A DNA stretch of 64,000 bases, taken from Diphasiastrum complanatum. Lineage: Eukaryota > Streptophyta > Lycopodiopsida > Lycopodiales > Lycopodiaceae. The notes below the pieces were generated by a model, which was not told the DNA's origin, made no database searches, and saw nothing but the letters and a program-made list of their open reading frames with translations. This document shows, piece after piece, positions 11,715-23,643 of this stretch. The translations under genes were made by a program, and so were the position numbers. The stretch covers positions 41,225,719 through 41,289,718 of the forward strand of contig CM055095.1 of NCBI GenBank assembly GCA_029204225.1. Reading direction: 5' to 3'. Positions within the stretch are counted from its first letter, which is position 1. Each line of letters begins with the position of its first letter.

Positions 11715-12262
11715 TTTAACTGACATAGACAATCTGTACTTGGAATACTATGTATTTCTACAGAGTGTCGCCTGTGTAGTATCCCGTGTAAAACTACAGT
11801 GTCGGGTTTTTTCGTCTTTTTGTCGCTTGTCAGAAACTGCACGTAAAAATACAGTGTCGCTTTTTGCCCTAATTGTCGCTTGTCAGAAACTGCATGTAAA
11901 AATGCAGTGTCACATTTTGTCCTAATTGTTGGCTGTCAAAAATTGCATGTAAAAATGCAGTGTCACATTTTTCGCAAAAAGTGTTGCTTTTAAGGAAGTG
12001 CCTAAATGGCCCCAAAACAACTTACATAAGTGTTGCTAAACACTTAGTTGCTTAGGAAGCTAAAAAGAAACGACAATGTGGGGTGTCAGGTTTTTCGCCT
12101 GTGGAAAAACCTGAGTAAAAATGCAGACTGTAGTGACAATCAGTTCAAATATGCAAACTGCTGAAAAACAGTTCATTTTCTGTAGGTTTCATTTGAGAGA
12201 GTAAAAATCAGAGGAGGAGGAAGGGCTGTTGAGATGAGTAGGAATTAGATTAAATTTCAACA
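11715..12262 (-). repeat. Truncated 3' LTR of copia-4
   Basis: The LTR starts at 12262 (TGTTGAAATTTAATC on the - strand). It matches 16094-15540 through the tandem hairpin units and the GACATAGACA.TCTGTACTTGG block, and then similarity stops at about 11715. The GA tract and downstream half seen in the 5' LTR are absent. Confidence 0.85.
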
Positions 12263-12272
12263 CTCCCCCTTA
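12263..12272 (-). promoter_or_regulatory. Polypurine tract of copia-4
   Basis: The - strand reads TAAGGGGGAG immediately before the TGTTG start of the 3' LTR. That is the position and composition expected of the plus-strand priming tract. Confidence 0.85.
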
Positions 12273-12274
12273 AG

Positions 12275-13190
12275 CTAACTGCTACGAATCTAAACTGCAA
12301 TTGAGATTTATCATATCTACTAAAGTAGAATGTTTATCTCTAGACAATGGCTTTGTCAAAATATCAACCAACATATTGTCTGTATGACAGTAACTTAGTA
12401 CAACATCTTTATTTTAAACTTTCTCTCTAAAAAAATGGAATTGAATTTCTATATGCTTAGTTCTATTATGAGTTCATGGGTTCAGAGATAGAGCTATGCG
12501 GCTCTGATTGTCGCATTGGAATATTGTTGGACCGATCTGTGGGAATTGCAGATCTTGCAGCAGCCTCCTTAGCCAAGTTATCTCCTTCACTGTTGATGTA
12601 GCTGCAACATATTCGAATTCTGCAGAGGACAACGAAATGTATTTCTGCTTTCTACTGTTCCACGAAATGGGTCATCCTGCAAGGAAACAAATATAACCTG
12701 ATGTAAGTTTTCTGGTATCCACGTCTCCTGCCCAATTGGAATCTGAATAGGTGGTCAATGTGAGTGCAGCTTCTGTATTGCCATTATAGCTCAAAGCATA
12801 GTGCTTCATAGCTTGAATGTACTTCAATACTCTTTGCAGAGCTTTCCAGTGCTGTAAGCCTGGATTGGACATGTATTAGGATAGTGTGCTTACTACATAT
12901 GCAAGATCAGGTCGTGTGCAGATCATAGAGTACATGATAGAATCTATGACTGACTGATAGGAGTGCTTGCACATTTCTTGCTGATCTGCCTTTGTTCTGG
13001 GGCACATGTCATTGGATAGCTTGCATCTTGGATCCATATGATTATCTATGGGTTTGCAATCCTCCATGTCGTATCTGCAAAGTACATTGATTAGGTAAGA
13101 TTGTTGGCTTATGGTAATCCTTCTGCTCATGCGACTTCTGCTGATCTCCATACCGAGAAGGTAATGGACTGGGCCTAAATCAGTCATCTA
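12275..13190 (-). pseudogene. Copia-4 RT C-terminus and RNase H
   Basis: Reading down from 13187: the RT end block (MTDLGPVHYLLGMEI), the CTRPDLAYVVSTLS block, then after a stop the RNase H domain. RNase H shows TYSDSNWAGD (first Asp), SLSSAEFEYVA (Glu) and FQCDNQS (Asp), and the final TKHIEIQFHFFRE block near 12440. Three stops and at least one frame change are present. All catalytic acidic positions of RNase H can still be read, unlike in the copia copy at 39800-41082. Confidence 0.85.
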
Positions 13191-13194
13191 GTTC

Positions 13195-14640
13195 TAGGTT
13201 CCCTAATAAGCAATTTTCACAGTCAGACCGATTAGCTGTAGTAACAACGTAGATATTCATGTCCTTGACCATTTTGTTATGATGCATATACAAGATTGAA
13301 CGCATGTTTAGATGACCTAATCTTTGATGCCATAGATTAGCATCTGAACCGCTCACCAAAAGTGCAAAATCGTGACTCAGTATATAAAAATTTTCTTCTC
13401 TATAAGCAGAGAGGATTTCTTTTGAATTCTCATCTAAAATAGTACATCGACTGGCAGTGAACAAAGCTCTATAGCCCTGATCTGTGATCTTGCTAATAAA
13501 CAATAGGTTTTTTGCTAACTTGGGTACATAAAGTACACCATTAAGCTGCCTAGTGATGCCAGCAGAGAATTGTAGTCGAATAGAGCCTTAGCCTTCGACT
13601 TGATGTGAACTGGAGTCACCAAAGAAGATATACTTTGATTTTGTAGCTGTGAGTGTAGAGAAGAGGTCTTTTCATGTCGTCATGTGCTGAGAAGCACATG
13701 AGTCGATATACCATTGATGGGCATCTCTATTGGGTTGATCTTGTACCATCAGCGCTCTATCATCATCTTGCGAACCTCTGACTATGTCAAAGTTGCCTTC
13801 TTGATGTTGTTGCATTTTTTTTCTCGCTTCATTGTGCTTGAGGACGCGACAGTCTTTGAGGTCGTGGTTGGTTCTTTTGCAGTATCTGCAAAATAGCTTG
13901 GTCTTGGACGATGATTGACTATGCAACTGTTGTTGTGATTGTAATGCTACTGGTTGTTCTGCCTTTGTCTTCTTATCCTTGAAGCCTTTCTTCTTCTTGG
14001 ACTGCTGCTTGTTTGAGTAGAGTGCCATGGATTTGGTACTCGTTGTCATAGACAAGCTTTTCCTCCTAACTTCTTCCTACAATAGACTTGCTGTCAATTT
14101 TTGGAGAGACAGCGCAGGAGTATTGCTAAGAAGCAATATTAAATTATCGTAGGAGGATGGAAGACTGGCAAGAAGAGACATGATAGAGTCTTCTTCTGAG
14201 ATAGGTGAACCTATCGCAACCAATTGGTTTAGCAACTATTTGAACTCATTCAGATGGTCGCTGATTGAGGTGCCTTCACTCATTTTGAGTGTCAGTACCT
14301 TCTTCCTCAAGAAGAGACGAGTAAAAACATCTAAGGTCTCGTAGATGCTTGTAAGGACGTCCCACGCTTCTTTGGAGGTGGTGTTGTTTGATACATGAGC
14401 AATCTGAGTGTCCTTCAGATTCAAGGATACAATGGCAAGTGCTTTGCCATCCTTTGCTTCCCATGCTGGAAGCAGTTCAGATTCTGCCGGTTTGGCTATT
14501 GAATCGTTTAAGTATTCCCAAAGCTCTTTCTCGATTAAGATCATCCTCATCTTAAACTTCCACATGTGGAAATCATCGCCATTGAATTTGTTGATCAAGC
14601 GGATCTCTGAGGTTGAATCTCCCATTGTAATTGAGTAGCA
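13195..14640 (-). pseudogene. Copia-4 gag, protease and pre-integrase
   Basis: The ATG at 14625 follows a PBS at 14748. Gag has the FNGDDFHMWKFKMRMIL motif, the TSKEAWDVL motif and the FLRKKVLTLKMSEG motif. After a frame break comes a lysine-rich linker (14055-13960), a CCHC knuckle (CRYCKRTNHDLKDC, about 13896-13855), the protease region (WYIDSCASQHMT, about 13720-13680) and the pre-integrase HxxLGH block (LWHQRLGHLNMRS) with two following cysteines. It ends abruptly after NCLLGN at about 13195. This is the least damaged copy of its family in the window. Confidence 0.85.
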
Positions 14641-14736
14641 GAGATAAAACACAAACTGAATGAACCATCTCTATAGAACTAGAACATATTATGTTCTATT
14701 ATAAGTTTTAGACTCTAGTAATCCAATAAACCTGTA

Positions 14737-14748
14737 GCTCTGATACCA
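14737..14748 (-). promoter_or_regulatory. Primer-binding site of copia-4
   Basis: The - strand reads TGGTATCAGAGC, complementary to initiator tRNA-Met. A second, mutated version (TGGTACCAGAGC) lies about 40 bases upstream, near 14796-14785. The PBS region therefore seems to have been duplicated, which leaves the exact LTR end ambiguous. Confidence 0.9.
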
Positions 14749-14796
14749 CTTTTGTGGGCACTCAAGAAAATGTGATTTATCAGCTCTGGTACCACA

Positions 14797-15240
14797 TCTA
14801 TTGATGTTTTGGATTGATGTCAACTGATGAAACAAAAATTCTTATTAACAGGATCATGGATTACTTAGATAATAGAGTTTACGAGCTGTTCTTTTGTGTT
14901 GAATCAGATTATCAGTGTAGGAGTCTTAGACTGCCGTGAAGGAGAGATCACAAGAAACAATTAGGCATCTGTGACAGCCATGCAATCTTCCTAATGCTGA
15001 TAATCTGATATGAAGAGAATGTAAAATTAATTTAGGCGTCAGAGACAGCCATACATTTATCTTATAATAATGTTTGTGTGAGAGGAGTGAGAGTTATTAT
15101 CATACAACAAGAATGCGATGATGTGGAACAATAGCGAATCTGTATAATAATATAGTAAACACAACAATCAGATCACAATACAATTGCACTAATAGGTGCG
15201 TGATCCTACTTACAGATTCAAAACAGTTGCTAAAGTTCTG

Positions 15241-15322
<82 letters not shown>

Positions 15323-16094
15323 ATCACTAACTCTGAGGAGTCAGCTACTAAAAGACTTGTTTTGGTCGTTGTATCTCTGTCAGATCATTCTCTGATATAG
15401 AATGACTTATGATTTATGACTTGTAACATCTTCAATCGCTCATTAACATTTATAGCAACTGGAAGATCTTGTATTATTCTAACTTTACATTTATAAGATT
15501 GCTTGACAGCTGATTAATTGTCTAATTAGAACAGTTGTTATTGGACCGTGAAGACATAGACAGTATGTACTTGGAATACTGTGTATTTTTGTAGGGTGTC
15601 GCCTGTGCAGTATTCCGTGTAAAACTATAGTGTCAGGTTTTTTCGCCTTGTTGTTGCCTGTCAGAAATTGCATGTGAAAATCCAGTGTCACTTTTTGCCC
15701 TAATTGTCGTTTGTCAGAAATTGGCATGTAAAAATGCAGTGTTTCATTTTGCCCTAATTGTCGGTTGCCAAAAACTGCATGTAAAAATGCAGTGTCGCAT
15801 TTTTCGCAAAAAGTGTTGCCTTTCTGGAAGTGCCTAAATGGCCCAAAAACAACTTACATAAGTGTCGCTAAATGCTTAGTTGCTCAAAAAGCTAAAAAGA
15901 AGCGACAGTGTGGGGTGTCGGGTTTTTCGCCTATGGAAAAACCTGAGTAAAAATGCAAACTATAGCAACAATCAGTTCAAATATGCAGACTGCTACAAAT
16001 TAGTTTATTTTCTGCAAGTTTCATTTGAGAGAGTAAAAATTAGAAAAGGAGGAAGGGCTGTTGGGATGAGTAGGAGTTAGATTAAATTTCAACA
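14797..16094 (-). repeat. 5' LTR of copia-4
   Basis: It starts at 16094 with TGTTG and contains three roughly 58-bp hairpin units (15655-15815). It continues through a block shared with copia-3 and a 76-bp GA tract (15319-15244). The downstream limit is placed at the first of two PBS-like sequences and could instead be at about 14752. Confidence 0.75.
15244..15319. repeat. (CT)n tract, 76 bp, inside the copia-4 LTR
   Basis: A pure CT run on the + strand, GA in the sense of the element. At the equivalent point copia-3 has only a short GAGAAAGAGAGAGA, so the tract grew after the copies separated or shrank in copia-3. Confidence 0.95.
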
Positions 16095-16939
16095 AATCAA
16101 AGTGCTATTTTTCAGTCCTACTAGTATCATTTCATCGTGCATTTGTCTGAATCATTCAATTTGAATATTCTGTTGTTGTTTGTGGTGTCTCCAATCCTAC
16201 ACACACCCACTCAAACTTCCGTTGACTAACCTCTCGATTTTCAAGACACCTAACTGAATCAAGAGTGCTACTTCTAAGCTAGTTATTTGAATCTCCAATA
16301 TATCCTCACTTATGAATATTGTAGTTTATATGTATTGCTTATAAGTCACAACCTTTTTTGAGTCAATTTCGGATTCCTTTAGAGGGCTATGTGCATATGA
16401 TACATGGAAACTTTTGGTTTTAATCTTTTTTTCGATTGGAAAAGGACTGTATGCTATCTCAAAAACTCAGATGGAGTTGGATAGTTGTGGGTAACCAAAA
16501 GTCAGAGCTTCAAATAATGAAGTTCCGGTGAATCTTAAGTTATTCTAGATTAAAATTAAAGATTAATAGAATCTAGATGCATTCTAGATTGAACCTTAAC
16601 TTTGGAATGACACTAGGTGTCGTGACTTGTGTAAGGAAATTTTGTGATTACAATTCTTATAAAGGCATCGTAAATGAGTTGGATAAGTCTGGAACTTTCC
16701 TTATAGAAAGGAATTTTTAGAGCAACTCATGTGTCTTCTAGAAATAGCAATATTCACGTTCTCTTATTATTGAGTATAGAATAAGGTTTTGAGAATTATG
16801 TTGATGAATCATAGTTGAGATTCTAGTACATACTTTATTGTTTAAGAGAGGATTATGTGTGTAATCAAAAGATCATATGCCATTTGCATATGTCTTTTAA
16901 TGGCAATCTCCTTGGAGAGGCAGTTATCCTTGATGGAAA

Positions 16940-17545
16940 TTGCTTGTATCAGTAGTAAGCATTTGGCTAGTGGTCATAGTCCATTCATGCTTATGTATGG
17001 TTTTGAGCCTAGATCACCCATTGCGATAGAAACTTGAACGATCAAGTTTTCAAAAGGAGCGGATTTTCTGTACGATATGCAAGAAATGCTACAAATACCA
17101 CGTGAAAATATCCAAAGTGCCCAGGATAGGGACAAACATGCTAATCTGAAAAGATTGCCTCGAGACTTTCAAGTGGGAGATTGGGCGTATTTACGAATCT
17201 TGAAGGATTCTAGTGTAATGTGTACCGGCAAGCATTACAAATTGTCTGCTAGGTATAGGGGACTGTATCAAATCTTGAAAAGGATTGGATTCTTGTCTTA
17301 CCAATTGGACCTCTCAAGAGGAACACAAGTGCACCCGATTTTTCACGTAAGTCGACTTAAGAAAAGTCTGCGTGAAGGGGAGCATCTTGGTTTTGGAGAC
17401 CGGTTGGACCTGTTGGATAAATCATCGGGTGTAACTTGAGTTGAACCTAAAGAGATCTTGGATACAAGAACTAAATGATTGAGAAATCATATAGTCACCA
17501 AGCATCTGGTTTGATGGAAGAGTCACACAGACGATGATGATTGTT
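16940..17545 (+). pseudogene. Ty3/gypsy integrase C-terminus and chromodomain-like end
   Basis: The frame gives the SGHSPFMLMYGFEPRSPI block typical of gypsy integrase ends. Then come a helical stretch, the FQVGDWAYLRI block, the LSARYRGLYQILKRIG block and the THPIFHVSRLKK-type block (here VHPIFHVSRLKKSL). From 17440 to 17545 the EPKEILDTRTK..LRN..V.K.LV.WK pattern resembles a degenerate chromodomain, with stops in place of two codons. RT and LTRs are absent. This is an isolated 3' piece of a gypsy pol gene. Confidence 0.85.
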
Positions 17546-17989
17546 GAGAATAGGAAGGTAGCGGAAAAAAAAAATTCCAATTCCATTATTTTATTGTGTT
17601 TAGAAACATGTCAATATAAATGTATGATACCCTAATTTAATTGTTCTATTTGATACTACTCTCATATAGAATTGTCCGAACTATCTGTTGCTTCTTCAAC
17701 TAGCAGTCTTTCGACTTTGTATTTGTCTACGTAGTCGACCCTATCAATTCTAATGACTTTGAAGTTGGAATCAAGTAGAATCAGCCGAGTAATTCGGCTC
17801 TCCATTCTGATTTGAATTTGATAGGTGTAGAGGCTTTCAAAGTTCCTAACATGCTATACCAACTTTCAAAGTTCCCAACAATAGTAATGTCGTGACAACA
17901 TCTGAATCAAAGATTGGAGAGCCACTGGCATGGATCTCATGTGGTTTGCATGATAATTAAAAGTGCACGATTCTGACATTTGATCGGCA

Positions 17990-18321
17990 AAGAACTTCTT
18001 TCTCAAATAGAGCCTTGCGGTAACATCCTAAATTTCATAGATATTAGATAAAGTGTCACATGCCTCCTTGGATGTAGTGCTAGAACTGATGTGAGATATT
18101 TGTGAATCTTTTAGGTTCAATGCAATTCAAACAAGAGCCTTCGAATCTCTTTGATTCCATTTGGACATTGCACTTGGATCAATGTTGGGCTTTGTCTCAA
18201 AGCCATCAGGAACATCATACAAATCTTTCTCAAAAGGAGACATTTTCATTCTAACTTTTCCCATGTGGAAATCTTCCCCATCAAATCTTTCAACGAGTCT
18301 TAAGTCTGAAGATGATTCCAT
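17990..18321 (-). pseudogene. Copia gag fragment
   Basis: The ATG at 18321 begins a gag with LVERFDGEDFHMGKVRMKM. It continues through a stop near 18127 into the TSKEACDTL and ARLYLRKKFF blocks, ending at about 17990. A PBS-like sequence lies 73 bases upstream, so the 5' leader is kept while the rest of the element is gone. Confidence 0.75.
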
Positions 18322-18393
18322 GCTAATAACTTAGAAAAAAGGCTGGAATCAGATCTGGTATAGCTTTAATGATATGCAAGGTCAAAACTCAAA

Positions 18394-18404
18394 CTTTGAT
18401 ACCA
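18394..18404 (-). promoter_or_regulatory. PBS-like site upstream of the gag fragment
   Basis: The - strand reads TGGTATCAAAG, one base from the tRNA-Met-type copia primer-binding site, in the right orientation and at the right distance from the gag start at 18321. Confidence 0.7.
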
Positions 18405-20076
18405 TATTGAAAATTTTGGAATTAACCATGGTTAAAGGAAGATCATGATGTTTAGAACCAATGTCTGATAGCAAAATGACACTGATCTACCCTGATTTGA
18501 CCTTTGCAACTACCAATAGTCGGGAAAATAATGAATCAGATAGTCATAGACTAAGTTACAAAGTAAAATACACAATTTTGAAATATTGTTGTACTCAAAT
18601 AAAATGTTGAATATAGAATTTTTTATTTTCAAAATAAAGGTAAATGATTCGATCTAAATTGTCTATGTTCTACTACTATGAAATTTAGCATGATAGGGCC
18701 TTTAGATCATGATCTAAATATGAGGACTGATCACTAGAAAATCTATTCAAAAATAGTGTTTGGTTTTCAAACTACACAAAGCAAGAAAAATAAAACTCTA
18801 AGGAGTTTCAAGTCTACAGCTTGAAAGTTTAGTTAGACAAGTTACTTTTGATGACCATTAAGGTTTTTATTTATGGAAATGCCATAAATCCTATTGTCCT
18901 AGAATAGTACAAATCCAATAGTTGGAATGTAGTTAATGTGTATTGATATCCATACATGATCACCATCAAAAAGTCTTGAAGTGTGTGACAGAGATTGTGG
19001 TCTATTTCTACCAAAAACTATAGTAAGAGCATTTTCGACAGTACTGGTTGACACGTATGAGATTCAAATGAAGCTCAAATCGAAGGAGTATCAAAGGATT
19101 GTTGGATAAGTATTGAAAAATTATCAAATAAGTGTCGAGTGAGATTCACATGTCGACGAGTGTTGAATAAATTTGAATTTGAATAAAGGTTGAACATTGT
19201 TTGAATTGAGGAATGTTAGAAGGAAATTATTATGAATTTCGAATTAACACTTACATAGCTTGTTTCAACAAATATAGAGATTTACAAGAGAGGAAATATC
19301 TTACAAGCCTTTAAGGCTATTTATGCCAGTCTTTGCATATGTACAAAAGTTGGTAACCGTCAACCGCCTTTGGGATATTTGTTTATCCAACTGTTTTAGG
19401 GTTACTCATCCATTAGCGAAGTCGGTCAACAAAAAGGCGAAAAAGACGAAGGTGCCTTAAACATGATTTCTAAGGTATTCTTGCCACTTGGCCAGTGTGT
19501 CGCATTTTTTGCGGAGCGAAAAAGGCGAAAAAGACGAAGGTGCCTTAAAAATGATTTTTAAGTCATATAAAAATCTCAAAGGGAAAAATGTGAAGGCCTA
19601 AAAATATGTTGTCGGCCTTCGGTTTTTCAAGATGCTCATTACTTGAACGATTTGTTTAAGGCTGAGCATAAGAAATCTAACAATGAAGACATCCAAATCA
19701 TCTTCAACAGGTCCCGAAATAGGTTCCGATGATAGCCATGTTACGTTTATCATGTTCACCCCGTAGGAGGTTGGCATGTCCAGGGATTCGCTAGGCTCCG
19801 AATCAGAATCTGGATCTCGATGACATACGCAGAGGACATACGCAATTGAGAAAGAGTTGGACGTGCCAACAACCGAGCCCCAACCCCAGTACCGGCACAA
19901 GAAAACAAGTGTGCACGAACGACGTCCGAAGGAGAGCCTCATATCAGCTGGGTGAAAATTTAAGAATGCAATTGCTAAGACAAAGAGTGTTGTAAACGCG
20001 GTTTTGAATGTGTGATCAACGATTCAAAAGAAAGGATATGTGATTGAACGACAGTCGACAATAAATCTCGAGCATC
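18405..20076. other. No gene seen; short direct repeats
   Basis: No recognisable coding sequence. Near 19430 and 19530 the phrase GAAAAAGACGAAGGTGCCTTAA is repeated within about 100 bp. It resembles the GCGAAAAAGGCGAAAA phrases found in the copia LTRs here, so this is probably a decayed LTR. Confidence 0.4.
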
Positions 20077-20909
20077 CTATAGTGATCGTTGAAAACTCAA
20101 ACTACTTATTTCCACATGTGCCACTATTTCAAAAAGGAGAGGGTGATCATTTTGCTGGAATTGAGAGTTGATTGCAGAAGCAACCAAAGCCCAACTTCCC
20201 AAATAAGCAGCTGGAGCGACTTGTGCTGTAGAAGATAAACCCAGCCCACCTGAAGAGGCAGGCAAAAATATTTGACGCTTGAGCAAAATGCTATTGGAAT
20301 GTTGCAAAGAATCTGTTGCAAGTAAGCTTCCCAAAATCTGTAATAAGGAATTATCGAAGCCTTGTAGAAGTTGCATCATATTTGAAGAGGGAGGAACACA
20401 ATGAAGCAAATAACTAGGTTGCTGACCAAACGACGAGTCAGAATGGTGAATGCGACTTGCACGTTGCCCAATTTTGGAAGTAAATTAGAATGCTGAATTT
20501 GTAGCTGGAAAACCTGCTGAACCATAGAATTGACATGAGCGGTTGAGCCGATAGGTATTCCCAAAGCTCCGATACCATGTTTAGGAGCGAGGATACCCTC
20601 TGGACTAGGAAACCCGAAAGGAAGACCCTGCGGGCACCATGCTGTACACTTTGATAAATTGACAGAAAGCCCGAGCAGCAATAATCGTTCCTTAAAATGC
20701 AGAAAAGCAGAAAAAACATCCTTGGACAGCCACACAATAAGCGTGTCATCTGCGATGGAAGGCAAAAGACAAGAATGAAAACTTGTAGAGGTTGAATGCA
20801 AGGCACACAGGTGAGCAAGTACGAACAAATGGAATGAGAGAATGGAAAGGCTCACCGGCATCACGCAGCTCTTGAAAGATGGCACTACGAAACGCAAAAT
20901 TGAAAGCAT
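20077..20909 (-). pseudogene. LINE-like (non-LTR) reverse transcriptase fragment
   Basis: The - strand frame 20909-20376 contains an ADDT motif (SIADDTLIVW) in the position of the RT catalytic box. It is followed by LLLLGLSVNLSKC, the typical non-LTR RT block after the catalytic Asp pair, and a GALGIPIGS block. The overlapping frame 20409-20077 continues with the post-RT thumb-like region (PASSGGLGLSS). A frame change lies between them. No endonuclease or ORF1 is seen. A CT tract abuts it at 20937. The LINE assignment rests on motif order only. Confidence 0.55.
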
Positions 20910-20933
20910 TGTTTGATAAATCGAACTGCTACA

Positions 20934-20936
<3 letters not shown>

Positions 20937-20976
<40 letters not shown>
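20937..20976. repeat. (CT)n tract, about 40 bp
   Basis: A CT run about 330 bp upstream of the ycf23 start codon. It could lie in the promoter or 5' leader, where CT-rich tracts are common in plants; no function is shown. Confidence 0.9.
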
Positions 20977-20977
<1 letters not shown>

Positions 20978-21306
20978 TTAAGTGTCTTTCTCTTCTATTA
21001 TCTCAAAGTTATCTTTACATAGGTCCCACACCATCTAAGGGGAAAGATATTTTTTTTTTCAATTAACTCCATCCATCACCCTTGGATAAAGGCCAGCACT
21101 CCATGAGCACTCATGGAGTGGGCCAGCATGCAAGCTGCAAGTGCCCCTCATTAAGCATTCCCCTCTGTGAGCCCCTTTTTGTGTGATGAAAACACCCTCA
21201 CCCTCCCATTCACCTCTTTCATCGTTAAATCCTCGTCCACGAAGAGCGTACCGGCTTTCCTTATTTGTCAAGCCTGTTCCACTTTATTCTCATTAGTTGC
21301 TCAGCT

Positions 21307-23560
21307 ATGGCTGTGCTCCTCTCACGATCCAATGCACCCGCAGCAGCAGCAGCATTATCCTGTATCGCCACCTATGGCACGAACACGCATTCATCATCGC
21401 CATGCTTTCGTCCTTCTGTCAAATTAGCATCCTTCATATCTTCTTCTTCCTTAATTAATAACAAGAACAACGTCATCTTCAAACCATTTCCCAGTTCAGA
21501 GCAACACCGTAGGACTTGCAGCCGACGCTTTAGAAGAGATTTGCATGTTCAGGCCAGTGCTGCTGCATCCTCCGGCTCCACTGAGGATGTGCGAGACTTC
21601 GTTCTCACGCATTTCTCTCGTGCTTGCGCTTTCAAGGTATTTGAGAATCCGAATTAATTTTCTGCAATATCATGGGCTGTTTTCTGTTAGTTTCCAGGGA
21701 GGTCATCAAGTATAATACCGATTTTTTCAAGGAATTAACATTATCAGGCTACTTGAGCATGCGCTACAGCCTCGATTGTTAATAAGGAAGGGGGCCGAGG
21801 TGTCAAGCATATGCTTATGTGATTCAAGTCTTACATTATATGGAATATACTTTTTGCCAACGTAATATGAAGTCTTCAATAACCTGTTCATGCTTTCAAA
21901 CTTTCAAAGGATTTTGTTAGATCTAGATTGTGTCAGTCAATTTGGATAATACCTCTACAAAGTAGTCGGTCTGAGATCATAGAAACGGGGGTGATGTTTG
22001 TGGGGACAGTATTCTCTGAACTAGATGGGCTGGAATGGAAAGGGCTGAAAAAAGTTCCCTACTACATTCATTGGAGTAAAGAAGACAATCTTTTATGCAG
22101 TTGTCTATACTCTATTAGGATATGGGCTGAACCCCTAAGAAGGAAAGAAGTTTAATATGAAGTCAAATTGTTCTCCTCAAAAATATTTCTCCCCTCTATC
22201 CAGACGTGATGCATTGTGAATATAATATGGAATTTGCCCTGCGAATCAAATAGTCACTGGTGGTTCAACTAGACGAGATGGGTCTTGGGTCCATAAAGTT
22301 CAGTAGCCCTAAATGTCCAGTGAGTCCAGAACTCTCCCCAACTAGCAAGAACATTGCTCTCAATGTGGGCTATAAAAGCAAAAAGCATATATTGAAAATA
22401 AAGAATTGATGTAGTTGCAACAACATATAGCTGGATAACTACATAGTTTTCGATGAATGTCACTGCCGCAACAGTTCATATTCAGAATCAAAAGTTGTAG
22501 CCATTCTGAACTAAAAGCTGCAAGATGAGAAGTGTAAATCGATACCAGTGAGTACTAACATGAAGCTCTATCATGCTATATGAATGGCCAAGATTGCCAA
22601 TGGCCTGCACCATAAGAATTGCCACCAGCAATGAGTCGAATATGAATGACACTGCCATCATGTATGTACCAACTTCCAAGCTCTCGCATGAATCAAGAAT
22701 GCCACATTAAGGCATTATTTTGAGCATTAGAGGCAGCACGCTACCAGAATGTTCATTCTCCATCAACATGAAGTGAAGAAAAAGCATTCCAAGCCAGTAG
22801 GATAGACCATGAATGCCAAATAGCAAGAATAGCATCCACAACTGCATAACAGGTAGCAATAGCAACGGTTGGATTTAAATCTCACTCAATAGCACCATAG
22901 TAAATGTCATAATAATATGTAATAGTACTGCTTTTATTGAAAGTACCGTACTAAACAAGGAGCGACTATGAAAATGCTGGAACTTGGTTAGGCCCTCCAA
23001 CCACAAGAACATATATCTTTGCAATGATGACAACAACAACAAGAGGATTAGAAAGCCTCAAAGGTGCTGAATGATCCAATAGTCATCTGCTAGTTACTTG
23101 ATTTTGGAGTTGTGTCTTAGGTACGGACCATAGTTGCACCCCCCACTCTAGATCGCGTCCTGGAACACGTTCTGGGATTTTGTCCCGAAACGCGCCCTGG
23201 GAGCGCCTGTTGTTTTTTTCTTGGCAGTATGGGCTGCATTTTTTGTGGGGAATTCCAATATGATTTTTTCAAATTTTTTTATGCATTGTAGAATTAAGAT
23301 TTTGTTGAACACTAGGTGTTCATGGTTCACTAAGTCATTGATTCTTGATGTGCTGATTAACTGATTCACTGATGGAGGTCTACAATGAAATTATCAACAA
23401 TTAGGAATATCGACATTAGTGAAATGGACTGTGCTCTCTCCCTCTCTCTCTATCCATTTGAGATCACAACAAACCGAACTGAAACCATAAGGAACCATAC
23501 TAAATCATACTGAATCATGGCTGAAACCATACTAAACCATACTGAAGAGATAAGACACAT

Positions 23561-23643
<83 letters not shown>

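Larger units (their letters stand above)
11715..16094 (-). mobile_element. Copia-4: near-complete but internally deleted copia element
   Basis: On the - strand: 5' LTR from 16094 (TGTTGAAATTT) to about 14797, PBS at 14748-14737, gag, protease, pre-integrase, then a direct jump to the end of RT and RNase H, PPT at 12272-12263, and 3' LTR from 12262 down to about 11715, where it is truncated. The two LTRs share their TGTTG start and tandem hairpin units. The integrase core and most of RT are missing at about 13190, so it could not move without help. Loss of the 3' LTR end prevents reading a target duplication. Confidence 0.85.

Noticed and set aside
21265..21306. Upstream extension of the ycf23 first exon
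   Set aside because: The frame is open back to a TTG at 21265, but plant nuclear genes start at ATG; the first ATG is 21307 and already gives a good transit peptide.
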